Assembly (NCBI GenBank): GCA_025964685.1
Contig: JAOPYG010000499.1
Span: 1 to 42,439 of the forward strand
Length of the DNA: 42,439 nt
DNA from: Actinoallomurus sp.
GTDB lineage: Bacteria > Actinomycetota > Actinomycetes > Streptosporangiales > Streptosporangiaceae
Direction: 5' to 3'
How positions within the stretch are numbered: the first letter of the stretch is position 1; each line of letters starts with the position of its first letter. Positions 1 to 8,926 of the stretch are shown in pieces. A program made the position numbers and the translations under genes. The notes beneath the pieces were generated by a model that did no database searches, was not told where the DNA came from, and was given only the letters and a program-made list of their open reading frames with translations.

Positions 1-25
1 CCACCCTTTAGTCTCGGAGGCGGCG

Positions 26-1522
26 GTGGCCGTTAACGGAACAGCAGCGGCAGGGCACGGACTCAGGCGGGACGCGGTCGGGCTGCGCGAAGTCTTGTTC
101 CAGAGCATGACAGACATGGCGCCGGGCGCGGCCATCGCCGCGTCGATCCCGGCAGGAGTCGCGTTCGCCGGTGGCGCCCTTCCGCTGGCGGTTCTGTTCG
201 CCCTTGTCGCGTCATTGTTCACGGCTTGGTCGATCAGCCAGCTCGCCAAGGAGATACCGGCCGCGGGATCCCTTGCGACGTACGTCGCCCGCGGCATCCA
301 TCCCGCCGCCGGGTTCCTGGTCGCCTGGGCCTACGTCATGGTCGGCTGGCTCGTCGCGCCGTTGGTGCTGCTGCAGCTCGGGTTCACGACGGCTGCCACG
401 CTCCACACCGAGTTCGGCTGGCCGGCCGACCTCTGGTGGCCATGGTCCATCCTCGGGATACTGATCGTATCCGCGGTGGGCTTTTTCGGTGTCCGCGCCT
501 CCGCCCGGATGGGCACGATTCTCGGCATCTTCGAGATCGCCGTGTTCGCCATCATGGCGGTGCTCCTGGTGATCCACGCGGGCGAGCACAACACCCTGTC
601 GGTATTCACAACGAAGTACACCCCGGACGGCCAGTACCACGGCCTGTCCGGCGTCATCGCCGGCTCCGTCTTCACCACACTGGCGTTCCTCGGGTTCGAG
701 AGCGCGGCGCCGCTTGCCGAGGAGGCGCGCAACCCGCGGCGGACTGTGCAGCTCGCGGTGCTGCTGTCCACTTTGATCATCGGCGCCCTGTACGTGTTCA
801 CCACCTACGCGATCGACGTGGCGTTCGGACCGGCCGGGTTCTCCAAGTTCACCACCGGTACCGGAGGCGCGTCCTGGGAGGGCGTGGCCCGCGAGCTGTA
901 CGGCCTGTTCTGGGTGCTGGTCTTCTTCGCGATCGTAAATTCGACCGTGGCCAATTCCAACGCCGGCGTGAACGTGGCCAGCCGCACCTCGTTCGCGATG
1001 GGCCGGATCCACGCGTTCCCGCCGCTGCTCGCCCGGGTCAGCGAGCGGCACCGGTCGCCGGTGATCGCGATCGCCACGGGCAGCGTCATCAGCCTTGCGG
1101 TGATGCTCGGGCTCGGCTTCGGCTACGATCCCACGACGGCGTTCGGCATGATCGGCACTGCGCTCGTCATCCTGCTCGTGGCCGTCTATCTGGTCGTGAA
1201 CCTGGCCTGCATCGGCTACTTCGCCCGCCGGGGCCGCGGATTCAACCCGATCTCGCATCTGCTGGTGCCACTTATCGGGATCGCGGCCTTCCTTCCCGCC
1301 TGGCTCGCGGGGGCAGGTATCAAGGCCCCGGGTCTCAGCTTCATTACGCCGCTGACCTCGCCACTTTCCTACATGGGGCCTGCCGCGGCGATCTGGATGA
1401 TCCTCGGCGTCTTCTACCTTGGATACCTGTACCTGCGCCAGCCTCAGCGGGTGGTCGACGTTGGCCTGGTCCACCTCGATGCCGAGCCGGCGGACGGACC
1501 CGCCACCGCGAGGCAGTCATGA
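26..1522 (+). CDS. APC-family amino acid/polyamine permease
   Basis: Predicted 498-residue inner-membrane transporter of the amino acid-polyamine-organocation (APC) superfamily. The GTG start follows GGAGG by 5 nt, so the gene is complete. The N-terminal region has the family's TM1 pattern (SMTDMAPGAAIAASIPAG), followed by a run of hydrophobic segments consistent with about 12 membrane helices, and the loop EEARNPRR after TM6, which is typical of APC carriers. Length matches the family. The substrate cannot be read from sequence; amino acid or amine uptake with proton symport is the family expectation. The gene stands alone: what follows is a repeat and a pseudogene fragment. Confidence 0.9.
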   Translation: MAVNGTAAAGHGLRRDAVGLREVLFQSMTDMAPGAAIAASIPAGVAFAGGALPLAVLFALVASLFTAWSISQLAKEIPAAGSLATYVARGIHPAAGFLVAWAYVMVGWLVAPLVLLQLGFTTAATLHTEFGWPADLWWPWSILGILIVSAVGFFGVRASARMGTILGIFEIAVFAIMAVLLVIHAGEHNTLSVFTTKYTPDGQYHGLSGVIAGSVFTTLAFLGFESAAPLAEEARNPRRTVQLAVLLSTLIIGALYVFTTYAIDVAFGPAGFSKFTTGTGGASWEGVARELYGLFWVLVFFAIVNSTVANSNAGVNVASRTSFAMGRIHAFPPLLARVSERHRSPVIAIATGSVISLAVMLGLGFGYDPTTAFGMIGTALVILLVAVYLVVNLACIGYFARRGRGFNPISHLLVPLIGIAAFLPAWLAGAGIKAPGLSFITPLTSPLSYMGPAAAIWMILGVFYLGYLYLRQPQRVVDVGLVHLDAEPADGPATARQS

Positions 1523-1529
1523 GCTTGTG

Positions 1530-1574
1530 CCGCACGAAAATAGGATCGGGACATTGACCTGCAGATTTAGGCAG
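1530..1574 (+). repeat. Dispersed IS-end-like repeat, copy 1
   Basis: The segment ending TGACCTGCAGATTTAGGCAG (1555-1574) recurs at 32249-32268 with 18 of 20 matches, and in part at 32540-32557 and, inverted, at 33511-33523. The 25-30 nt to its left also resemble the left flank of the 32540 copy (both contain TGTGCCGCA and GAAAATA). The other copies sit beside transposase remnants, so this is probably the end of a lost insertion sequence. Confidence 0.55.
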
Positions 1575-1580
1575 CCCGGC

Positions 1581-1704
1581 GGTCCGGGTCTCCGCGCTCC
1601 AGCGCGACCTGGGCTTCTATGGTCTGGATCAGGGTGATTCTCCGGCGGGCCGCGGTCCGCGGGCCGAGGGCTGTACGTGCTTCTGTCACGCAGGCTGCTT
1701 CTCG
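1581..1704 (-). pseudogene. Fragment of a LuxR (LAL) regulator gene
   Basis: This 124-bp stretch aligns without gaps to 5537-5660 inside the large LuxR-type gene of this window, at roughly 85-90% identity by eye. On the minus strand it stays open for over 40 codons and reads [15 protein letters not shown], then [19 protein letters not shown], matching the TPR-like middle of that regulator. No start, ATPase or HTH part is present, so it is a relic of a second copy or of a local duplication. An IS-end-like repeat lies 7 nt to its left. Confidence 0.75.
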
Positions 1705-1732
1705 TGGTCGCGCGTGACCGCTCGGTACCCGC

Positions 1733-2674
1733 TCAGGGAGCGTCGTTCTGGAACTGGAACTGGATCCGCACGGAACTGTCGATCGGGGTGATCAGCGTCG
1801 AGTTTCCCGCCGACCACACCTCTGGCACAAGGAACATCCGGTCCCGGCCGATCACGAGGAGCCGCAGCCTTCGGTAGCGATACCGGAACGTTTGGCCCTC
1901 GGCGTCGGGTAACCGTGACTCCTCGACGACCAGGCTCCGCAGATACAACCTCTCCTTCGTGTCGAGGATGACGCGCGGTAGGCGGTCGAGATGCACCGCC
2001 GTGTCCCGTGCCTGGCCCCGGCCGGACCACTGCGCGACCGTCGCAGTGGCCCAGAACACGGCAGTCACGATCAGCACGTAGATCATGAAACGGCCGGCCC
2101 GTCGGAGCATCGCGCCGGGGTCAGCGTGGGCGGGCGTGGTGGTCGCCGGGCCGTCCGTAGGCGCCTCGCCGATGAGATCGGACAACCGCCACGCGTACGC
2201 GGCGAGTCCGCCGCCGGTGATCACGAGTAGCGGCGTCACCAGGCTGTACGCGGCCCACTCGCGCACCAGTCCGTACGCGAACAACAGCACGATGGCGGCC
2301 GCGAGCACCACCGCTCCCGTCACTTTCGCAGCGCTGATGAGTCGCCGGATCCGATGCAGCGGCAAGCCCATGTTCGTGATCCTGCGGTGGATCACCGCGT
2401 GCAGCAGGAGCCCGCCGGCACCAAGCAGCGTCAGCAGCAGGAGCGGCACCAGCAGGGGTTGTGGGCTGCGCATGATGTAGTCCTGGGTGCCGAGGCCGAT
2501 CGTGTCCACGTCGAGGCCGAAGTACTCGTATTGCGCTCGGGATGATACGTATCCGAAGTAGAAGAGCAGGGCGCTCAGGATGCTGACCGGTGCTATCACG
2601 GGGGCCCACGATCGGAGCCACCGCGACAGCCCACTGCCCTCCCGCTCGCCGCCGTCACCGTCATCGTCATCCAT
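1733..2674 (-). CDS. Multi-pass membrane protein, function unknown
   Basis: A 313-residue protein if translation begins at the ATG at 2674. That codon overlaps the end of the upstream lipoprotein gene by 8 nt, pointing to translational coupling. The open frame continues upstream to 2776, but that part is Arg/Pro rich and is shadow of the lipoprotein gene. An acidic N-terminus (MDDDDGDGGEREG) is followed by about five hydrophobic segments: residues near 20-40, 75-95, 115-135, 140-160 and 205-225. A soluble C-terminal region of about 90 residues follows. I do not recognise the family. Pairing with a lipoprotein suggests a cell-envelope complex. Confidence 0.7.
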   Translation of the reverse strand: MDDDDGDGGEREGSGLSRWLRSWAPVIAPVSILSALLFYFGYVSSRAQYEYFGLDVDTIGLGTQDYIMRSPQPLLVPLLLLTLLGAGGLLLHAVIHRRITNMGLPLHRIRRLISAAKVTGAVVLAAAIVLLFAYGLVREWAAYSLVTPLLVITGGGLAAYAWRLSDLIGEAPTDGPATTTPAHADPGAMLRRAGRFMIYVLIVTAVFWATATVAQWSGRGQARDTAVHLDRLPRVILDTKERLYLRSLVVEESRLPDAEGQTFRYRYRRLRLLVIGRDRMFLVPEVWSAGNSTLITPIDSSVRIQFQFQNDAP

Positions 2675-3470
2675 TGAGCGTCGGCCGCTCGCCCTGGGTG
2701 GCTTTCGCCTCCGGCATCGGCGACGGCTTGTCTCCGCCCGGGCGCGGGTCGCCCGCCCCGCCGGATTCTCCGGCATCCGGTTTCGGCGGGGGGAACAGCG
2801 GGATCGTCCTGCCGCCCCGGCCCTTCACGTCCGCGACGAACGCGGCGCATGCCTGCTCGGCTCCCGGCTTGCATCGCACGTCACCGGAGAGCGACAGACT
2901 TGTGTCCTGCCGGCCCGTGTCGTCGTTGAAGACCAGTGGAACCACCCCGAGGTAGCAGGGCAGGTCGTCCGCCGTGAACGTGAAGCCCCAGCAGGACGGA
3001 CTGGCGCAGGAGCGCTCCGATAATTTGAACACATCGGTTCGATCCACCCGGATCTCAGTCACCTTGGCCGAAACGCCGTCTGGCACGTTACCGAGCAGGC
3101 TGATCTTCACACAGTGCGTCTGGTTCACCGTGTCAGTGCTGTTGTCGTTGCTGCCGGTCGGCAACGTCGGTAACTGGGCGTAGGGTCGGTCCACCTTAGG
3201 TGCCGGATCGTCGGGGCCGGAGGGCTCCAGAGGCGGCTGCGACTCCGCGCTCGCGACGCCGGACGGCAGCGGGTGCGCGGTCGGGTCGCTCTTGCCACCG
3301 CACCCGGTGAGCAGTAGCGAGGGCAGGACGGTCACCAAGCCGATCGCGAGGCTTCGTATGGTGCGCGAAAACGTGGGTCCGGCTGCCCGAATGCCTGCCG
3401 TTGAGCTGTGTTCGAATGGCGGCGATGCTTCGGGTGCCTCGGGGTTTCGTTCGATCTTTCCGGTCTCCAC
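2667..3470 (-). CDS. Putative lipoprotein, function unknown
   Basis: 267 residues from a GTG start preceded by AGGAG with 8-nt spacing. A hydrophobic segment ends in the lipobox LLLTGC (Cys57), so the mature protein should be lipid-anchored outside the membrane. The 35 residues before the signal segment are unusually long. After a Pro-rich linker comes a Cys-rich region (THC, SCASPSC, LPC, VRC, QAC) that could hold disulfides. A second Pro/Gly-rich tail (GGAGDPRPGGDKPSPMPEA) ends the protein. It overlaps the following membrane-protein gene by 8 nt. No family recognised. Confidence 0.75.
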   Translation of the reverse strand: METGKIERNPEAPEASPPFEHSSTAGIRAAGPTFSRTIRSLAIGLVTVLPSLLLTGCGGKSDPTAHPLPSGVASAESQPPLEPSGPDDPAPKVDRPYAQLPTLPTGSNDNSTDTVNQTHCVKISLLGNVPDGVSAKVTEIRVDRTDVFKLSERSCASPSCWGFTFTADDLPCYLGVVPLVFNDDTGRQDTSLSLSGDVRCKPGAEQACAAFVADVKGRGGRTIPLFPPPKPDAGESGGAGDPRPGGDKPSPMPEAKATQGERPTLNG

Positions 3471-3621
3471 GATCGGTTCTCCTCTTCGTCGATTCGGTGA
3501 CCACTAGCGGCCGCTGTTTGATTGGAACATGCATGACCGAGGCCGCGCGATGTGAATTGCCGCAGGAATTCCGGGCGGCATTCGCGCGCGTACCTGCTCT
3601 CCGGCCGGGGACGGTGATGAC

Positions 3622-3646
3622 GGCCCGCGGACTGGAGCCGCGGGCC
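3622..3646 (-). terminator. Perfect GC hairpin, terminator or attenuator candidate
   Basis: A 9-bp perfect stem (GGCCCGCGG with CCGCGGGCC) encloses a 7-nt loop. On the minus strand it lies 17 nt after the stop of a 28-codon ORF and about 150 nt before the lipoprotein gene. No T-tract follows, so it could terminate the small transcript or act in a leader. Confidence 0.4.
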
Positions 3647-3662
3647 GGGTGCGGAATCGAGA

Positions 3663-3749
3663 TCAAAGGTCGTGAATATCTTCGATCTCTTCCCGGATCA
3701 GGTTCCTGCGCTGGTCGGCGATCGAGGTGTCGGGACTGAAAGCGCTCAC
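3663..3749 (-). CDS. Possible 28-residue small protein
   Basis: GTG start with GGGG about 7 nt upstream. The product is a short acidic peptide reading SAFSPDTSIADQ, then RRNLIREEIEDIHDL, which looks amphipathic. The frame is closed by a TAA just upstream of the start, so it is not the tail of a longer gene. A strong hairpin follows it directly. It could be a leader peptide for the lipoprotein/membrane-protein pair, a free small protein, or chance. I recognise no family. Confidence 0.3.
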   Translation of the reverse strand: MSAFSPDTSIADQRRNLIREEIEDIHDL

Positions 3750-3844
3750 GATGCACCCCAGTGACCATTAATGATCGTCCCTGTGCGCGCCGGCCTGTCT
3801 ACTCTAAAATCTGAGGCTGGAGCGAACATCGTGGTTGTCACGTA

Positions 3845-3888
3845 CAGAAAACAACGGTTGGTTGGGCCGCTACGCGACCCAACCAACC
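3845..3888 (-). terminator. Intrinsic terminator after the 47-residue-repeat gene
   Basis: An 11-bp perfect stem (GGTTGGTTGGG, 3856-3866, with CCCAACCAACC, 3878-3888) and 11-nt loop. On the minus strand it is followed by the T-rich run GTTGTTTTCT. It begins 17 nt beyond the stop codon at 3905. Confidence 0.85.
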
Positions 3889-3904
3889 TGACGAAAGACC
3901 GAGG

Positions 3905-4471
3905 CTAGGAGGGGTCGATCCGATCCAGGGCGGCCGTGCCTGCCCCGCTCTTGTACGAAAGTAGGTGTTGCTTGCCGTTCACCTGAAGCGGGACGAGTGA
4001 GGTCCATCCCGCCGTCCAGGTGTCCCGCCAGTCCTCGATCAGGTGGAAGGTGTCGTTGATCTGATCACTGGCGGCGATGCCTGATTCATTCTTGTACGAC
4101 AGCAAGTACTGAATGTTGTTCACCCCAAGCAAGACGAGCGAGGTCCATCCACCGGTCCAGCCGTCCCGCCACACCTCGGTCATCGTGGTATCGGGGTTGA
4201 CGCTGTCCAGCGCGGCTACGCCTGACTCACTCTTGTACGAGAGCAAGAAGCTTCTGTTGTTCCTCTCAAACGGGACGAGTGAGGTCCATCCACCGGTCCA
4301 GGCGTTCCGCCACACCTCGGTGAAAGTGCCATTGTCGTTGACCCGGTCCAACGCGGCGGTACCTTCCCTGGCTTTGTACGACAGCAGGTGCTGAACGTTG
4401 CCCACGCGAAGCGGGACGAGTGAGGTCCATCCACCGGTCCAGGCATTCCGCCACACCTCTGACAGTTTCAT
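3905..4471 (-). CDS. Four-repeat (47 aa) propeller-like protein
   Basis: The 188-residue product consists entirely of four 47-residue repeats. Each carries WR..WTGGWTSLVP, then LLSYK, then G.AA.D (third and fourth copies slightly diverged: SLVLL, WTAGWTS). The start ATG is preceded by GGAGG (9-nt spacing) and overlaps the stop of the upstream LGFP gene as ATGA. No signal peptide is visible. Regular Trp-rich repeats of this size are typical of beta-propeller lectins; tachylectin-2 also uses 47-residue repeats, but its sequence motif differs, so that is only an analogy. Sugar or surface binding is an inference. The strong terminator downstream closes the unit. Confidence 0.8.
   Translation of the reverse strand: MKLSEVWRNAWTGGWTSLVPLRVGNVQHLLSYKAREGTAALDRVNDNGTFTEVWRNAWTGGWTSLVPFERNNRSFLLSYKSESGVAALDSVNPDTTMTEVWRDGWTGGWTSLVLLGVNNIQYLLSYKNESGIAASDQINDTFHLIEDWRDTWTAGWTSLVPLQVNGKQHLLSYKSGAGTAALDRIDPS
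3905..4471 (-). repeat. 141-bp tandem repeat, four units
   Basis: The landmark GACGAGYGAGGTCCATCC begins at 3992, 4133, 4274 and 4415, exactly 141 bp apart each time. The period equals 47 codons and the array fills the whole coding region. This is an in-frame coding repeat that could change copy number by recombination. Confidence 0.9.
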
Positions 4472-4587
4472 GCTGGAAGTCCTCCTTCGAAAAAGTCCAT
4501 TTCATCCGTCACTGGGTTCCCGAGGAACGAACCGGCGCCACCTAGCGCTAGCCACCTGTCACGAATTGCTCCAATAACGTCAGGCAT
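4468..4587 (-). CDS. Mini LGFP-repeat protein (39 aa)
   Basis: A 39-residue ORF from the ATG at 4587, with AGGGAG and AGG upstream. It reads AIRDRWLALGGAGSFLGNPV then TDEMDFF, which is one LGFP repeat, a motif found in secreted actinobacterial proteins and linked to cell-wall attachment. Normal LGFP proteins have several repeats and a signal peptide; this has neither. Its stop overlaps the start of the 47-residue-repeat gene as ATGA, in a different frame. It is either a truncated N-terminal domain of a once fused protein or a short coupled partner. Confidence 0.55.
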   Translation of the reverse strand: MPDVIGAIRDRWLALGGAGSFLGNPVTDEMDFFEGGLPA

Positions 4588-4826
4588 TTTCCTGTCTCCC
4601 TCTCTCTGTTTCGGTCCCTTCGCTGCGGAAGGATCGATTGCAGCGTTACGACCATTGGCTCGGGGATCGTCAGTGCCCATTCCATCGCTTGTCTCACGGC
4701 AAATTGATGTTGTTGGGGTGAGGTGTCGGCATGTTGCGGCGCGGCCGAGGTTTGCGGCGGCCCCGGAAAGCAGTTCATTCGCGCGTCATTCACAAACTCA
4801 GCATCAGGGTCGGCTGATGTCCCCGG

Positions 4827-4848
4827 CGATACGTTGCCCTACGTATCG
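4827..4848. promoter_or_regulatory. Inverted repeat CGATACGT-6-ACGTATCG
   Basis: A perfect 8-bp inverted repeat with 6-nt spacer spans the stop codon of the LuxR gene. Its half-site resembles the GGATACGT direct repeats at 11463-11480 upstream of the same cassette. It may be a protein-binding site or a weak hairpin. The rest of 4588-4838 holds no gene that I can support. Confidence 0.35.
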
Positions 4849-7802
4849 GTGGCTTCCTGCCTGCGTATCGTTGGCTCGCTGAGCAGGTCGTGGTCCATTG
4901 CGTAGCGGATCAACGCGATCCGCGATTCGACACCCAGCCGGGCATACACGTGCTGCAGGTGAGTGGTCACCGTGCGTGGGCTGATCACCAAACGGCGGGC
5001 GATCTGAGCGTTGCTCAGCCCTTGCGCGACCAGCCGTACGACCTCTGTCTCACGTCCGCTCAGCCCGGCGGCCGGGCTGCGCCGGGGCTGCGCGGGTCGT
5101 GCTCCGAGGTCGCGGAGCAGGCGGCGTGCCCGGTCGGCGTAGCGGCGGGCGCCGACTGCGGTGAATACCGTCAGGCTGCTCTGCGCCGCGGTGACGGCGT
5201 CGTCCCGGCGCTTTCGCGGAGCGGCGAGCGACCACTGCAGCTGGCACCTCGCGGCGTCGAACGGCATCGCGAGCGTTGTGAACTGCTCAACCGCGCAGCC
5301 CAGTTCGTCCAGCGCTGTCGTCTGGTCGCCCCGTGCGCCGTGGACCAGGCCTATGAGTTCATTGGCCAGTGCCGCCGGGTACCGCGCCTGTGGTCCGAAC
5401 TGCTTGAGCCGGTCGGCTGTGCCGAGCGCGGCGTCGAGCCCGCCTGCGGCGACTTGGGCTCCCCCGAGCACGGCCAAACTGAACGCCGGCGACATCAGCC
5501 AGCTCGTGGCCAGGTCGGCGGCTGCGGCGACGGCCTGGTCCGGATCTCCGCGCTCCAGCGCGATCTGGGCTTCTATGGTGTGGATCAGGGTGACCAGCCG
5601 GCGGTCGGCGGGCCGAGGACCGAGGGCGGTACGTGCTTCTGTCAGGCAAGCTGCCGCTTCGGCGAGGTCGCCGCGGAACGTGAGCACGAGAGCCTGTACG
5701 ATCAGACCGGCGGCGAGGGCACGGACGTTGCTTACCCGGTGCCCAAGCGCGAGGATTTCGATGGCGCCGCGTTGCGCCTGCTCCCAGTCGCCGCCGTGGA
5801 AGTCGACGAGCACGAGCAGGAACCGCGACGCCATCTCCAGCGTCGGTACCCCAGAGGTGCGGGCCAGCTGCAATGCGTACAGCGCCCGGCGACGCGCTGG
5901 TTCGGGTCCGTCGAGTATGAGCTCGACCATTGTCAGGGGCCGGTGTATTTCTTCTATCAGAACCAGGTCCGCCAGCCGCTCCGCGGTGGTCAAGGCGCGC
6001 AGGCAGGTCTGGTGAGCTCGTGGAGCTGGGCCTTCCCGGAGTTGGGCGTCGCTGTCGATCATGTCCGCCACGGCGATGGTCCGCAGCGAACCCGCGCGCT
6101 GCCCGGCCGCCCGCAGCCGGCCCACCTCGGCGCGTATGGCGGGGAGGTCACCGAGCCGGATCAGCAACCGAGCGTGGGTCTCGCGCAGGCCGAGTCCGAG
6201 ATCCGGTTCGGTTGCCGGAAGCGCCGCGAAGCCCTCGGCCAGCAGTTGCTGTGCCCGCTCGAACCGGCCCTGATCCCACACTACGAACGCGAGCCGCTGG
6301 TACAGCCGCGCCACCGCTGCATGATCCCCCGATCGCCGGTACGCCTCCAGCGCCTCTTCCCACGCTGCGACCGCGGCGTCGAGGTGACCGGCCGTCTGCT
6401 GCGCGTCGCCGAGGCGCTCCAGTAGCGCCGAGGTCCCGTCACTATGTGCCAGCACTGTGGCGTGCGAGCGGGCCGCCTCCAGATAACCCGCGGCGTCCTT
6501 GCCCGCCAGCACGTCGAGCGCCCGCTCGCCTGCGCGGGTGAGCACCTCCAGCGCACGCTCGGCCCCGACCTGGTCATGCGCATCACGATAGTGCGGCGCG
6601 AGCAGCGTTAGATCTTCCGGCCCTCGTCGCTCCAACGCGGCCGCGACGTCGGCATGTCGGCGGCGGCGGACCGCCTCTGGCAGCTCCGCATAGATCACCT
6701 CGGCGTACACCGGGTGAGCAGTGCGGTAGACCAGGTCCCGTCCGTCGGTCACCTCGAACACCAAGTCCAGATCACGCAGATCGCGCAGCTGGCTGACAAG
6801 GTCTTCCTCCCCGGTGCCCGCCACCTCGCAGAGCACCGGCAACATCGCCGCGTCACCAGCGACCACGACGAGTTCCAGAAGGTTCCGCTGCTCACCGGTC
6901 GCACGCCGCAGCTGGCCATGGACCAGGTCGCGGACGAGGATCGGGACGAGCTCCCCCGCGCTTCGCCCGAGGATCCAGGCGCCGCCGCTGCGGAACAGGC
7001 CACCGCTGCGCAGGAGTTCGCTGACCAACGTGGTTGTTATCAGAGGGCTGCCTGCGGCCCGCACGGCCAGCAACTCCACCAATGCGGACGGAGGCTCGCC
7101 GCCCAGAACGGCCCGGGCAAGCGACCGGATCGCCTCCGGCGCCAGGCCGCCAAGCCATAACTCCTCGCCAGGGCCTGCCCGACGCAGATCCTGAACCAGT
7201 GCCTGCAGCGCCGGCTGCCCGGCGACCTCGCCGCTGCGGTAGGCGCCGAGTATCAGGATCAGGTGCCCACTGACGCCCCGCGCCACATAGTGCAGCAGTT
7301 CGGCCGTGGCAGTGTCCGCCCAGTGCAGGTCGTCCACGGCGAGTACCACTGGCGCCCGCTCGGCCATCCGGGCGAGCAGCCGCGCCACCGCCTCGAACAG
7401 CCTGGTGCGCTCCAGTGCCGGATCACCCAGCGGCCCCGTCGGCGGCAAATGCAGATCCGCGAAGAGCCGCCCCAGATCCGCCAGCCCATCCAGCAGCCGG
7501 ACCCGCTGACCTGGTGCCAGAGCGCGCAGATAGGGCCCGAACGCCTCCAGGATCGGCGCGTACGCCAAGCCCCGGCCCAGGACCCGCGCACCGCCCCGCA
7601 ACATGACGAAGCCACGGTCCCCTGCAAGCGCGATTGCTTCCTCTAAGAGCCGGGACTTTCCGATCCCCGCCGGGCCGGAGAGCAGCAGCATGCGCCCTTG
7701 CCCGCCGGCCACGAGATCCACAACCGCACGGACGCGAGTGAGTTCGGCGGAACGCCCCACCAGGGGGACGTCTGCCGGGCCGCGTCCCGCAGCACCTGCC
7801 AT
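4839..7802 (-). CDS. Large ATP-binding LuxR (LAL/MalT-like) regulator
   Basis: 987 residues from the ATG at 7802, which has GGGAGG 6 nt upstream; the frame stays open to 8114 but that part overlaps the methyltransferase gene and is Pro/Arg-rich noise. The N-terminal AAA/STAND ATPase has Walker A GPAGIGKS (residues 43-50) and Walker [14 protein letters not shown] long helical, TPR-like middle follows. The C-terminus is a LuxR HTH ([20 protein letters not shown], then [16 protein letters not shown]). LAL proteins usually activate neighbouring secondary-metabolite or sugar-use genes on binding a ligand. It is last in a leftward cassette, 122 nt after the methyltransferase. A relic of a near-identical segment lies at 1581-1704. 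Confidence 0.92.
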   Translation of the reverse strand: MAGAAGRGPADVPLVGRSAELTRVRAVVDLVAGGQGRMLLLSGPAGIGKSRLLEEAIALAGDRGFVMLRGGARVLGRGLAYAPILEAFGPYLRALAPGQRVRLLDGLADLGRLFADLHLPPTGPLGDPALERTRLFEAVARLLARMAERAPVVLAVDDLHWADTATAELLHYVARGVSGHLILILGAYRSGEVAGQPALQALVQDLRRAGPGEELWLGGLAPEAIRSLARAVLGGEPPSALVELLAVRAAGSPLITTTLVSELLRSGGLFRSGGAWILGRSAGELVPILVRDLVHGQLRRATGEQRNLLELVVVAGDAAMLPVLCEVAGTGEEDLVSQLRDLRDLDLVFEVTDGRDLVYRTAHPVYAEVIYAELPEAVRRRRHADVAAALERRGPEDLTLLAPHYRDAHDQVGAERALEVLTRAGERALDVLAGKDAAGYLEAARSHATVLAHSDGTSALLERLGDAQQTAGHLDAAVAAWEEALEAYRRSGDHAAVARLYQRLAFVVWDQGRFERAQQLLAEGFAALPATEPDLGLGLRETHARLLIRLGDLPAIRAEVGRLRAAGQRAGSLRTIAVADMIDSDAQLREGPAPRAHQTCLRALTTAERLADLVLIEEIHRPLTMVELILDGPEPARRRALYALQLARTSGVPTLEMASRFLLVLVDFHGGDWEQAQRGAIEILALGHRVSNVRALAAGLIVQALVLTFRGDLAEAAACLTEARTALGPRPADRRLVTLIHTIEAQIALERGDPDQAVAAAADLATSWLMSPAFSLAVLGGAQVAAGGLDAALGTADRLKQFGPQARYPAALANELIGLVHGARGDQTTALDELGCAVEQFTTLAMPFDAARCQLQWSLAAPRKRRDDAVTAAQSSLTVFTAVGARRYADRARRLLRDLGARPAQPRRSPAAGLSGRETEVVRLVAQGLSNAQIARRLVISPRTVTTHLQHVYARLGVESRIALIRYAMDHDLLSEPTIRRQEATDT

Positions 7803-7924
7803 CCGCGCCCTCCCGATCGCCCCCGAAGCGGGCTTCTCGCCTCCTATCGTCTCCGGAATGCCGAACAGGTCAAACCTGGTGGTCGGGGCACGGCTTGGTG
7901 GTGGTCCCATTCGGGGGCGGGCGG

Positions 7925-8926
7925 TCAGGACAGCGCTTCGCGGTCTGGTGGGTGGTGGGCTGTGAGGAGGGTGAGGGGGGGTGTGGTTGGCAGGTCGATG
8001 CGACGTAGCGAGATGAGGGGGGCCTCGATGAGCCACTGCTGGTAGGCGGCGTAGGGGTGGACCTGTCCGCTGGTGGTGCGGGCGTGGAGGCCAAGCGCGT
8101 AGAGGGCGAGCCAACGGCGGTCGGTGCCGCGTGAGTCCGGCAGGATGTCCAGGATGGCGAGCGTTCCACTGGGACGCAGCGTGCGGGCGAGCCGGGCCAG
8201 CAGGTGGCGGTTGGTCGACGGGTCGAAGAGGTGACAGAGGTTGCCGACGATTACCAGGTCGTATGCGGCCGCGGGCAGGTCGGCGGTGAACATGTCCGCG
8301 TCAAGGAAGGTGAAGCGGGTGGTGTGGCCCGCGGTCTCGACGGCGGTACGAGTGGTGGCCAGGACAGCGGGCAGGTCCAGGGCGGTGAACCGGCAGTGGG
8401 GCAGGCGGTGGGCTAGCGCAAGGCTCCATGGGGCGGCGCCGGCCCCGACGTCGAGCACCGCAGCGGGTACGGCTGCGGAGGCCAGATGGTCGGCGACCAG
8501 GGCAGCGGCATCGGCCATGAGTGATCCGAGGTGGTCGGTGGTGCCGGTGTAGAGCTGTTCGGCACCGGACCGGGTGTCGGCGGAGACCGGGGGAACGCCG
8601 GTGCGGAGTAGGTCAGGGAGCCCGGTGGCGGTGAGCCGGAGCAGCTCGCCGAGTCGCCGGATGCCGCGGACGGCACGGTAGCTGCCGTTGCCGACCGGGG
8701 TCGCCGCGCCCGCCGCGGCCAGCACGTCGAGTAGGAGCGGCGCGGCGCGGCAGGTGAGGCCGCAGTCGGTGACCAGCGCGGCGGCGTTCGCCGGCCCGCG
8801 GTCCAGCCGGTCCAGGACCCCGAGGTGTTCGGCGGCGGTCAGCGCGGCGGTCGCGGTCGCGGCTTCGGCCAGGAAATCGAACCCGGTGGCGTGTCGCGGC
8901 GGGGAGGGCGGGACGGTGGCGGTCAC
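7925..8926 (-). CDS. SAM-dependent methyltransferase (O-methyltransferase type)
   Basis: 333 residues. The N-terminal part has the winged-helix/dimerisation layout of small-molecule O-methyltransferases ([20 protein letters not shown]). The SAM site is [16 protein letters not shown], followed by the acidic motif FTALDLPAV and the later block [14 protein letters not shown]. The GTG start overlaps the stop of the upstream PEP-synthase-like gene as GTGA, so the two are coupled. The substrate is unknown; the position suggests it acts on the same small molecule as the upstream enzyme, which is inference. Confidence 0.85.
   Translation of the reverse strand: MTATVPPSPPRHATGFDFLAEAATATAALTAAEHLGVLDRLDRGPANAAALVTDCGLTCRAAPLLLDVLAAAGAATPVGNGSYRAVRGIRRLGELLRLTATGLPDLLRTGVPPVSADTRSGAEQLYTGTTDHLGSLMADAAALVADHLASAAVPAAVLDVGAGAAPWSLALAHRLPHCRFTALDLPAVLATTRTAVETAGHTTRFTFLDADMFTADLPAAAYDLVIVGNLCHLFDPSTNRHLLARLARTLRPSGTLAILDILPDSRGTDRRWLALYALGLHARTTSGQVHPYAAYQQWLIEAPLISLRRIDLPTTPPLTLLTAHHPPDREALS

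Noticed and set aside
2675..2776. Longer start for the membrane protein at 1733-2674
   Set aside because: The extra 34 residues are Arg/Pro rich and overlap the lipoprotein gene; the ATG at 2674 gives a normal short coupled overlap.
3196..3768. 190-codon minus-strand frame upstream of the lipoprotein gene
   Set aside because: Basic, low-complexity translation that overlaps the better supported lipoprotein frame.
3905..4471. CRISPR-like array
   Set aside because: The repeats are 141 bp, in-frame and coding, without spacers.
7803..8114. N-terminal extension of the LuxR regulator to 8114
   Set aside because: It would overlap the methyltransferase by 190 nt and reads as Pro/His/Arg-rich noise; the ATG at 7802 has GGGAGG at proper spacing.
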